DNA from: Chloroflexota bacterium
GTDB lineage: Bacteria > Chloroflexota > Dormibacteria > Dormibacterales > Dormibacteraceae
NCBI GenBank assembly: GCA_005879675.1
Contig: VBJE01000082.1
Coordinates: 1-6,031, forward strand
Direction of reading: 5' to 3'
DNA: 6,031 nt
Positions within the stretch are counted from its first letter, which is position 1. The number at the start of each line of letters is the position of its first letter. The notes beneath the pieces are model-generated. The model had not been told where the DNA came from. It did not search any database and worked only from the letters and a program-made list of their open reading frames with translations. Position numbers and translations under genes: made by a program. Below, one piece after another: positions 1 through 5,250 of the stretch.

Positions 1-5
1 GCCCA

Positions 6-11
6 TAGAAT
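6..11 (+). promoter_or_regulatory. -10-like hexamer of a leaderless promoter
   Basis: TAGAAT matches the bacterial -10 consensus TATAAT at five of six positions. It occupies exactly -12 to -7 relative to the GTG at 18, so a transcript starting at the usual distance would begin at the start codon itself. The 17 bases before the GTG hold no Shine-Dalgarno-like sequence, which agrees with leaderless initiation. The -35 region would lie outside the window. The last five bases of a preceding gene, if there is one, cannot be judged. Confidence 0.5.
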
Positions 12-17
12 CCGCCC

Positions 18-761
18 GTGTTCACTCCCGCGGACCGCGAGCGGCTGCGCACTCAGGTCCTCGCGTTCGGACAGGCCGACGCCCGCATCTCGGGAGGTGC
101 GGTGACAGGATCCGTGACGTCCGACGCCGAGGATGAGTGGTCGGACGTCGACCTCGCCTTCGGTGTCGCCGATGGCGCCACGATCGAGGAGGTCCTCGCC
201 GACTGGACGGCCATGATGTATCGCGAACACAGAGCCATCCACCACGTCGACGTGTTCGCCGGTGCGTGGACCTATCGCGTGTTCCTTTTGCGCGACACCC
301 TCCAGGTCGACCTCGCATTCGTCTCCGCCGCACAATTTGGCGCCCGCGCCGCGACGTTCCGGCTTGTCTTCGGGAAGTCGGTAGAGCTGCCTCGAGCGGA
401 ACCCGCGGCCATTACAGACGTGCTCGCGTTGGGGTGGCTGTACGCCCTCCACGTTCGTTCCTCGATCGAGCGCGGCAGGAGGTGGCAGGCCGAGTTCATG
501 CTCGGCGCGATGCGCGGCGAAGTGCTCAAGGTCGCCTGCCTCCGTCATGGGCTGCCTGCGTCCGAGGGCAGAGGCATCGATCGCCTGCCGGCCGAGGTGA
601 CGCGTCCTCTCGAGAGGGCCTTGGTCGGCTCGCTCGAGACAGATGAGCTGCGGCGCGCCTTCCAGGCGGCGCTCGACGGCTTGATCACTGAAGCGCGCAT
701 GGTCGACCGAGTGCTCGCCGACCGCCTGGAGCCCGCCTTGCGCGAGCTCGCTCATGGGTGA
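18..761 (+). CDS. Nucleotidyltransferase domain protein (polymerase beta-like fold)
   Basis: This 247-residue cytoplasmic protein has the minimal nucleotidyltransferase signature: G31-S32, then D43-V-D45 after a Trp-Ser, and a third acidic residue D98 in a Leu-Gln-Val-Asp-Leu strand. This is the two-plus-one carboxylate arrangement that binds metal-NTP in the fold shared by aminoglycoside and lincosamide nucleotidyltransferases. The second half (about 135-245) is helical, with an I-E-R-G-R-x-W-Q-A-E segment (about 150-159) that I recall from a common family of uncharacterised nucleotidyltransferases of actinobacteria and relatives. The substrate is unknown; an antibiotic-modifying role is possible but not shown. 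The GTG start is fixed by an in-frame TAG at 6-8. The stop overlaps the next gene's GTG by four bases (GTGA), so the two are probably translationally coupled. All three catalytic acids are present, so the enzyme is probably active. Confidence 0.85.
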   Translation: MFTPADRERLRTQVLAFGQADARISGGAVTGSVTSDAEDEWSDVDLAFGVADGATIEEVLADWTAMMYREHRAIHHVDVFAGAWTYRVFLLRDTLQVDLAFVSAAQFGARAATFRLVFGKSVELPRAEPAAITDVLALGWLYALHVRSSIERGRRWQAEFMLGAMRGEVLKVACLRHGLPASEGRGIDRLPAEVTRPLERALVGSLETDELRRAFQAALDGLITEARMVDRVLADRLEPALRELAHG

Positions 762-2023
762 TAATCGGCAGGCTCGTGTCGCTTTCTGGCCGACGTCTTC
801 TCGCGACGCTCGCGGCGCTGGGGTGGATCGGGATCCTCTCGCTCAACGCTCTGGCCGATGCGCTGCCTGACTCGACCTGGATTCAGCTGCAGCCGCTTCC
901 AGGTCAGGGAAGCACCGCGCTCTTCGCGCTCGCCGTCGACCCTTCCAACAACCAGGTCGTGATTGCGGCCAACTCGCAGGGGTCGCTCCTGAGGAGCGCC
1001 GCCGGGGGCACGGCATGGACGACCGTCCACTCCGGCAAGACAGCGGTCAACACCGTCAGCTTCAGCCCGTACACAGCGCGTCTCGTGCTCGCCGGCACTC
1101 GCGGCGGCGGCGCCCTCTTCAGCCGCGACGCCGGCGCGACGTGGTCTAGCGCCACCGGTCTGGACGGGCGCAACGTGCGGGTCTTCGCCTTCGCGCTCGA
1201 CCTGATCGCGGCCGGCACCGACCACGGCGTGTACACGAGCGCGGACGGTCGCGCCTGGTCGCCGTCAGCTCTCACCAACCGCAGCATCGGCGCGCTTGCG
1301 GTCGGGGCCATCCACGAGCCGGTGCGCCTCGTCGCCGGCAGCGACACGCAGGCCGCCGGCGGGACGCTACCGCTCTACCAGAGCCTCGACGGCGGCGCGA
1401 CCTGGAAGCAGTTCAACCCGCCGATCAGCGGCACGATGACGGTCAGGCTCGCGGCCGGCCCGCTGCCTCCGACCGGTAACGTCAGGCCGCTGCTGATCGG
1501 CACCAACACCGGCTTGTTTGCGTCGAGCGACAACGGCGCGTCGTTCAACCCGTTGAGCGGCGGAGGCTTGCTGCCGACCACGGACTACACCCAGGTCACC
1601 TTCGTCACCAGCCACTACGACCGGTTCTACGCCGGGAGCGATGGAGGCGGGTCGAAGTCCGGAGGCCTGTGGCGGACGGGCGACGGCGGGCGCACGTTCA
1701 CGTCCATGCAGCCGCCACAGTCCTCGGTCACCGCGCTGGCCGTTTCCAATGACGAGCAGCCGACGCTTTACGTGGCGACCTTCCAGCCCTCGAGTCACGC
1801 GGTCTCGCTGTGGGTGTATCACGACACAGGTGCCAGCCCGACCGGCCCGCCGGCGACTCCATCGACCCTGGCGAGCGGCGCGCGCAATTCGCACACGCTG
1901 GGCGATTCGAGCCTCGCGCAGCTGCTGTCATCGCCCCAGCTCCCTTACGTGGGCCTGGGGCTCGGCGCCCTCGCCGTGATCCTGACCGCGATCGCCGCGC
2001 ACCTTCGCGGCCGTTACAGGTAG
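758..2023 (+). CDS. Exported Asp-box (BNR-like) beta-propeller, C-terminally membrane-anchored
   Basis: The 421-residue product starts with a positively charged stretch and a hydrophobic segment (about 13-33) followed by an Ala-x-Ala type site near residues 33-35, so it is either cleaved as a signal peptide or kept as an anchor. The body carries repeated Asp-boxes (S-x-D-x-G-x-T-W): about 122-129, 161-167, 209-216, 256-263 and 307-314, plus a degenerate one near 80-87. That predicts a six- or seven-bladed propeller of the sialidase/YCF48/sortilin type. A Pro/Ser/Thr-rich linker (about 357-390) leads to a C-terminal membrane helix (about 396-415) and a short basic tail. No sialidase catalytic residues (Arg triad, Tyr/Glu pair) can be assigned, so a binding or scaffold role outside the membrane is likelier than an enzymatic one. 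The start overlaps the upstream nucleotidyltransferase stop. A GTG at 776 is a less likely alternative because it removes the charged N-terminus. Confidence 0.85.
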   Translation: MIIGRLVSLSGRRLLATLAALGWIGILSLNALADALPDSTWIQLQPLPGQGSTALFALAVDPSNNQVVIAANSQGSLLRSAAGGTAWTTVHSGKTAVNTVSFSPYTARLVLAGTRGGGALFSRDAGATWSSATGLDGRNVRVFAFALDLIAAGTDHGVYTSADGRAWSPSALTNRSIGALAVGAIHEPVRLVAGSDTQAAGGTLPLYQSLDGGATWKQFNPPISGTMTVRLAAGPLPPTGNVRPLLIGTNTGLFASSDNGASFNPLSGGGLLPTTDYTQVTFVTSHYDRFYAGSDGGGSKSGGLWRTGDGGRTFTSMQPPQSSVTALAVSNDEQPTLYVATFQPSSHAVSLWVYHDTGASPTGPPATPSTLASGARNSHTLGDSSLAQLLSSPQLPYVGLGLGALAVILTAIAAHLRGRYR

Positions 2024-2028
2024 GCGGG

Positions 2029-2034
2029 TAGACT
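2029..2034 (+). promoter_or_regulatory. -10-like hexamer before the RidA-family gene
   Basis: TAGACT fits the TAnnnT form of a -10 box and lies at -14 to -9 relative to the GTG at 2043, which puts the expected transcription start within a base or two of the start codon. The 19-base gap after the preceding stop has no purine-rich Shine-Dalgarno at proper spacing and no good -35 hexamer is seen. The first bases of the gap (GGCGGG after the stop) are not a convincing ribosome site. Suggests a leaderless mRNA independent of the upstream pair. Confidence 0.5.
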
Positions 2035-2042
2035 CGGACTTC

Positions 2043-2519
2043 GTGACGTCCCCGTACGAGCGCCTGCGCGAGCTTGGCATCACGCTTCCCGCGCCACCGC
2101 CGCCCGCTGCCTCCTACGTGCAGACGCGAACGATCCCCATCGGCGACGGCCGCGCGCTTCTGTACATCGCCGGCCAGGTCTCCGCGGACGGCGACAAGAT
2201 GCTGACGGGCCGATGCCCGGACGAGGTCTCCGTCGAGGAGGCGGCGCGCCGGGCGATGCTATGCGGGACACGGATCCTGGCCCAGATCGAGAAGGCGGTG
2301 GGCCTCGAGAACGTCGAGAGCATGGTGCAGCTCATCGGCTTCGTCCTCTCCACCGACGACTTCGGCGACCAGCCCAAAGTCATGAACGGCGCCTCCGAGC
2401 TTCTCGTCGACGTCCTGGGCGACGCGGGCAAGCACACGCGCGCGGCGCTCGGCACGAACGCGCTGCCGTTTTCAGTCACGGTCGAGATCGCGGCGGTGGC
2501 GGTTGTCCGCACCGGCTGA
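2043..2519 (+). CDS. RidA/YjgF/YER057c/UK114 family protein
   Basis: The 158-residue product matches the longer bacterial subfamily often called YjgF_YER057c_UK114_like_1. Its N-terminus reads Y-E-R-L-R-E-L-G-I-T-L-P, followed by a Pro/Ala-rich stretch, the L-Y-I-A-G-Q-V strand (40-46), a F-x-D-Q-P-K-V-M-N-G-A-S segment (about 107-118), and the C-terminal block H-T-R-A-A-L-G with R133 and V-E-I (147-149). R133 aligns with the arginine that RidA uses to hold the imine/enamine substrate, and E148 with the conserved glutamate. RidA enzymes are cytosolic trimers that hydrolyse reactive 2-aminoacrylate-type enamines to keto acids and ammonia; this subfamily's own substrate is not established, so imine deaminase is family-level inference. 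The GTG start is chosen from the leaderless-type box just before it and the full-length N-terminus. The next gene starts inside its last codons. Confidence 0.92.
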   Translation: MTSPYERLRELGITLPAPPPPAASYVQTRTIPIGDGRALLYIAGQVSADGDKMLTGRCPDEVSVEEAARRAMLCGTRILAQIEKAVGLENVESMVQLIGFVLSTDDFGDQPKVMNGASELLVDVLGDAGKHTRAALGTNALPFSVTVEIAAVAVVRTG

Positions 2520-3408
2520 ACCGCGCGCCCGCGGTCGCCGGCCGGGCGCGCTTCTCATCGGCAGCCTCGTTTACCTCGCGGTCATCTTCGGAGTGATGCT
2601 GTGGCGCGGCATCTCCATCGAACCCGAGTGGGTCGTGCTCGCGCTGCTGGTGATCGCGATCGCCATGGGCCGCGGGCTGACCTTCATCGCCGACTGGGGG
2701 CCGTTCCTGCTCCTGTTCTTCGCCTACGAGGCGATGCGGGGCTTCGCCTCGAAGACCGGGTTTGCGCCGCACGACCTCTCAGGGATGGAGCGGGCTCTGT
2801 TCGGCGGCACGCTGCCGACAGTTGTCTTGCAACACGCCTTTTACAAGCCAGGCGTGGTGAGCGTCCAGGACGTGGTGGCGCTGTTCTTCTACTTCATGCA
2901 CTTCCCGCTGCCCATCGTCGTCGGCTTTTTCTTCTGGCTGCGCAGCCGCGATCACTACCACCACTTCATCGCCGCGCTGCTGCTCATGTGCTTCCTGGCG
3001 TTTGTCACGTATCTGTTCTGGCCCAGCGCACCGCCCTGGTATCAGCTGCCGCATGAGGTGGTGAAGATCAACGACGAGACGGTGCGGTCCCTGTGGGACG
3101 GTCAGTACTACGTCTCGGACATCTACCAGAGCTTCAACCCGAATCGGTTCGCCGCCTTCCCATCGCTGCACGCGGCCTTCCCCGCCCTGGCCGCGGTGTA
3201 CGCCTGGCCCAGGTATCGCGCCCTGGGGGTCGTCCTTGGGCTGTGGACGCTGGCGGTGCTGCTCTCCATCGTCTATCTCGGCGAGCACTACGCCATCGAT
3301 GCGCTCGACGGTTTTCTTTACGTGGCGGTGGCGACGGCCCTCATCGAGGCGTTCACGCGCTGGCGAGCGCGGCGCGGCGCCGCTACGCCTGCCAGACCTT
3401 CCGCATGA
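2503..3408 (+). CDS. PAP2-superfamily polytopic membrane protein (Aur1/IPC-synthase-like)
   Basis: The 301-residue protein has about six membrane helices: roughly 15-34, 42-56, 64-78, 124-146, 154-172, 241-257 and possibly 268-284. It has the marks of the inositol-phosphorylceramide-synthase-like branch of PAP2: Y-E-A-M-R (75-79), A-P-P-W-Y (176-180), F-P-S-L-H-A (219-224) with catalytic-type H223, and G-E-H-Y-A-I-D (260-266) with H262 and D266. These histidines and aspartate form the phosphoryl-transfer site facing the outer side of the membrane. A lipid phosphatase or headgroup transferase is expected; which lipid cannot be told. The start is TTG, overlapping the RidA gene by 17 bases; the next in-frame start candidates (GTG 2593, ATG 2596) would cut away the first helix, so TTG is preferred. 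Coupling to RidA translation is likely. The 3' end overlaps the opposing yvcK gene by 26 bases. Confidence 0.88.
   Translation: MSAPAEPRARGRRPGALLIGSLVYLAVIFGVMLWRGISIEPEWVVLALLVIAIAMGRGLTFIADWGPFLLLFFAYEAMRGFASKTGFAPHDLSGMERALFGGTLPTVVLQHAFYKPGVVSVQDVVALFFYFMHFPLPIVVGFFFWLRSRDHYHHFIAALLLMCFLAFVTYLFWPSAPPWYQLPHEVVKINDETVRSLWDGQYYVSDIYQSFNPNRFAAFPSLHAAFPALAAVYAWPRYRALGVVLGLWTLAVLLSIVYLGEHYAIDALDGFLYVAVATALIEAFTRWRARRGAATPARPSA
3369..3383 (-). terminator. Possible GC-rich hairpin at the yvcK 3' end
   Basis: GCGGCG (3369-3374) and CGCCGC (3378-3383) form a perfect six-pair stem with a three-base loop. Read on the minus strand it begins at the last base of the yvcK stop codon, a natural place for a terminator. 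It lacks a following T-run on that strand and also lies within the coding end of the PAP2 gene, where GC-rich repeats arise by chance, so it is only a weak candidate. Confidence 0.2.
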
Positions 3409-4657
3409 TCGTGCGCGCCAGCTTGTCCGGGTCGTGGTGCGACGGCTTGCGGACGTTGACCACGTCCGTGGCGATGAAGCGCACCTCGGGGTGGCGCGCG
3501 GTGTCGGCGGGCCGGAAGATCACGGGCGCCTGGCCGCCAGTCGGCGCGTAGGAGTTGTTCGAGTTGACGAGCACGAAGTCGAATAGATTCGCGCCGACGT
3601 GCTCGCGGATCACGCGCAGGTAGTCCTGCACGCCGTAGCCGTCGGTCTCGCCGGGCTGCGCGGCAAGGTTGCAGATGTACAGCTTCAGCGCGGCCGAGGC
3701 CTTGATCGCCTCCACCATGCCCTCGACGAGCAGGTTCGGCAGGATCGAGGTGTAGAGCGAGCCAGGGCCGACGGTGATCAGCTCGGCGTTGAGGATCGCC
3801 TGGGCGGCCTCGGGGTTGACCTGCACGCCGTCGGGCTTGAGGAACACATGGCTGATGGGCGAGTTCTGCTTGGGGATCTTCGACTCGCCCTCGACCGTGC
3901 TGCCGTTGATCGACGCGACCAGGGTCACGTCCTGCAGCGTCGAGGGCACGATCGTGCCTTTGACCGCGAGCACCTTCCCCGACTCGCGCAGCGCCTGCTC
4001 GAAGTTTCCGGTGACGTCGGCCATGGCCATGATGAACAGGTTTCCGAACGCGTGGCCGTTGAGCGAGCCCTCCTTGAAGCGGTGGTCGAAAAGTTGCTTC
4101 ATCAAAGGCTCCGCGTCGGCGAGTGCGATCAGGCACTGGCGAAAGTCGCCTGGCGGCAGAATCCGGTACTCGTCGCGCAGCCGTCCTGAGGAGCCTCCAT
4201 CGTCGGCGACGGTGACGATCGCGGACAGGTTCGACGTGTACGTCTTCAGTCCCCGCAGCAACGAGCTGAGGCCGGTGCCGCCTCCGATGGCGACGATGCG
4301 CGGACCGCGCCCGCGCAGCCGGAACGCGTGAATGACGTCGACGACGCTGCTGGTGCTGGTCCCGGGGAGGAATGGACCCAGCACCGACTGCGTCAGTTTC
4401 AGGTAGCTCACCAACAGCAGGCCCACGCCGAAGATTCCGAACACGATGGCGCGCGCCCAGTAGGGCAGGAACTGCAGCGTGATGAAGTAGAAGCTCGAAG
4501 GCAGGTGCGCGGTCTGGTAGATCTCCTTCAAGGCGTACGCGACACCGAGGACGAGGACGAGCTCGGAGACCATGAGAAGGAGAAGCCAGCGCTTGATCTG
4601 CAGACCAGGCGTGAGCCATCTGAGCCAGCTCGCAGTTGAAGGAAGCCTTCTGGCCAT
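3383..4657 (-). CDS. yvcK: YvcK-family UDP-GlcNAc-binding protein with two N-terminal membrane helices
   Basis: The C-terminal 305 residues are a full YvcK/CofD-fold protein: I-G-G-G-T-G-L (124-130), V-A-D-D-G-G-S-S-G-R-L-R (150-161), P-P-G-D (168-171), V-G-P-G-S-L-Y-T-S (296-304) and G-E-T-D-G-Y (336-341). Bacillus YvcK binds UDP-N-acetylglucosamine and is needed for growth on gluconeogenic carbon and for normal cell shape; it is about 317 residues and soluble. Here about 115 residues are added in front, with membrane helices at about 24-44 and 69-87 and a Lys/Arg-containing start, so the catalytic-fold domain should sit on the cytoplasmic face of the membrane. The ATG start is supported by AGGCGG five bases upstream. 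The gene stands alone, without the rapZ (yvcJ) and whiA neighbours common in Firmicutes and Actinobacteria, at least within this window. It is divergent from the DUF5808-like gene and tail-to-tail with the PAP2 gene. Confidence 0.93.
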   Translation of the reverse strand: MARRLPSTASWLRWLTPGLQIKRWLLLLMVSELVLVLGVAYALKEIYQTAHLPSSFYFITLQFLPYWARAIVFGIFGVGLLLVSYLKLTQSVLGPFLPGTSTSSVVDVIHAFRLRGRGPRIVAIGGGTGLSSLLRGLKTYTSNLSAIVTVADDGGSSGRLRDEYRILPPGDFRQCLIALADAEPLMKQLFDHRFKEGSLNGHAFGNLFIMAMADVTGNFEQALRESGKVLAVKGTIVPSTLQDVTLVASINGSTVEGESKIPKQNSPISHVFLKPDGVQVNPEAAQAILNAELITVGPGSLYTSILPNLLVEGMVEAIKASAALKLYICNLAAQPGETDGYGVQDYLRVIREHVGANLFDFVLVNSNNSYAPTGGQAPVIFRPADTARHPEVRFIATDVVNVRKPSHHDPDKLARTIMRKVWQA

Positions 4658-4723
4658 CTACCCCGCCTGGAACAACGAATGGAAAACGTGCAAGGTTACT
4701 CTGGTACTACGCTTCACTGAAGT
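4658..4723. promoter_or_regulatory. Divergent intergenic promoter region
   Basis: These 66 bases separate two genes read outwards, so they must hold both promoters. They are more AT-rich than the flanking genes. Candidate -10 boxes of TAnnnT form are TAACCT on the minus strand (4693-4698) toward yvcK, and TACTCT on the plus strand (4697-4702) toward the small gene; they touch back to back. A weak -35-like TTCAGT lies 17 bases before the minus-strand box. No convincing -35 is seen for the plus strand. The placements are tentative. Confidence 0.35.
4663..4668 (-). promoter_or_regulatory. Shine-Dalgarno for yvcK
   Basis: On the minus strand AGGCGG differs from AGGAGG at one base and ends five bases before the ATG at 4657. 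This is the clearest ribosome binding site in the window and supports the long, membrane-anchored form of YvcK rather than an internal start at the conserved domain. Confidence 0.55.
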
Positions 4724-5101
4724 ATGGGGACTTTGCGCGGGGTCCGTCGCCTGTTTCGATTGGTCGCTTTCGGCCTGTTTGCGGCCGCGATCGCCACTGA
4801 GCTTTCGAAGCCCGAGGCGGAGCGGACGTGGAAGGGCAAGGTGCTCGGCGTCGTGCCTTACGACTTCCGGCCACCGACGTGGCAGCGCATCCGAGACGCG
4901 TACTGGAACCCCGAGTCGGACGTGCTTTTCAGCGATCGGGTTTTCGGTGTGGGCTGGGCGGTGAATCTCTATAAAGCGAAAACGCTTATGGAGGACGGTT
5001 TCCGACGGCTTATGGCGACGCGCGAATCGATGCCCATCCGGATGCCGCTTCGCCGCGAGCGCTCCGTTCAGAAGCCGGACGTCGCCACCATCCAGGAGTA
5101 G
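4724..5101 (+). CDS. Small membrane-anchored DUF5808-like protein
   Basis: The 125-residue product has an Arg-rich start and a hydrophobic segment at about 10-24 that should act as an uncleaved anchor or a signal sequence. Next comes a core, roughly 38-85, containing Y-D-F-R-P-P-T (46-52), Y-W-N-P-E-S-D (60-66) and the F-G-V-G-W-A-V-N-L block (74-82). This W-N-P ... G-x-G-W-x-x-N pattern is what I recall for DUF5808, a domain of unknown function common in Actinobacteria and Chloroflexi. The C-terminal 40 residues are charged and look disordered. No function is known. The ATG at 4724 keeps the whole charged start plus anchor; only a poor GAAG lies upstream, two bases from the ATG, so the initiation signal is weak. 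It is divergent from yvcK and followed after 59 bases by tRNA-Gln. Confidence 0.75.
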   Translation: MGTLRGVRRLFRLVAFGLFAAAIATELSKPEAERTWKGKVLGVVPYDFRPPTWQRIRDAYWNPESDVLFSDRVFGVGWAVNLYKAKTLMEDGFRRLMATRESMPIRMPLRRERSVQKPDVATIQE

Positions 5102-5143
5102 CCGGGCCGGACGGCGGGACGTCCTTAGAATTGTTCGCCCGGC
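5101..5143. repeat. Inverted repeat between the small gene and tRNA-Gln
   Basis: GCCGGGC (5101-5107, starting on the last base of the stop codon) is the exact reverse complement of GCCCGGC (5137-5143), with a 29-base spacer that itself contains the palindrome GGACGTCC (5117-5124). It could fold as an interrupted hairpin ending the upstream transcript, but the loop is long, no T-run follows and a candidate tRNA promoter box lies inside it. Chance in GC-rich DNA is quite possible. Confidence 0.25.
5126..5131 (+). promoter_or_regulatory. Candidate -10 box of the tRNA-Gln promoter
   Basis: TAGAAT is the same hexamer found before the first gene of the window. Transcription would begin near 5138, leaving a leader of about 23 bases before the mature tRNA at 5161, normal for RNase P processing. 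No good -35 sequence is seen at 16-18 bases upstream, where the DNA is pure G/C. Confidence 0.4.
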
Positions 5144-5160
5144 ACCCTTTGAAACGTGCT

Positions 5161-5235
5161 TGGGGAGTGGCGCAACGGTAGCGCAGCTGACTCTGGATCA
5201 GAAGGTTGAAGGTTCGAATCCTTCCTCCCCAGCCA
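5161..5235 (+). tRNA. tRNA-Gln (anticodon CTG), CCA encoded
   Basis: The sequence folds as a complete cloverleaf. The acceptor stem TGGGGAG pairs fully with CTCCCCA (5225-5231), the D-stem is GCGC/GCGC with a seven-base loop, and the anticodon loop CTCTGGA places CTG at 5193-5195. A five-base variable loop AGGTT follows, and the T-arm GAAGG/CCTTC closes the standard TTCGAAT loop. The discriminator G and an encoded CCA complete the 3' end. The anticodon reads CAG glutamine codons. The outermost pair of the anticodon stem (G5186 with A5202) is mismatched, which is tolerated in many tRNAs. It is convergent with the next gene, 15 bases away, with no obvious terminator between. Confidence 0.96.
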
Positions 5236-5250
5236 ACCGCCTCAAGCAGG

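Noticed and set aside
18..761. Antibiotic-resistance nucleotidyltransferase or the MNT half of a HEPN-MNT toxin-antitoxin pair
   Set aside because: Only fold-level motifs are seen; no HEPN R-x4-6-H partner gene lies downstream, and similarity to a resistance enzyme cannot be shown without a search.
752..1225. Open frame antisense to the Asp-box gene
   Set aside because: Translation is Arg/Glu/Gly-rich without recognisable motifs; the plus strand frame has clear Asp-boxes, a signal segment and an anchor.
758..2023. Sialidase or glycosidase function for the Asp-box protein
   Set aside because: Asp-boxes are structural and common to many propellers; I cannot assign the catalytic arginine triad or Tyr/Glu pair.
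3599..4189. Long open frame antisense to yvcK
   Set aside because: Mirror of a strongly conserved gene, with no start signal or motif of its own.
3318..4619. A 433-codon open frame on the minus strand, slightly longer than yvcK itself
   Set aside because: It lies almost wholly within yvcK in another frame, its translation is Arg/Ala/His-rich low-complexity with no family motifs, and it arises from the absence of stops in GC-rich DNA.
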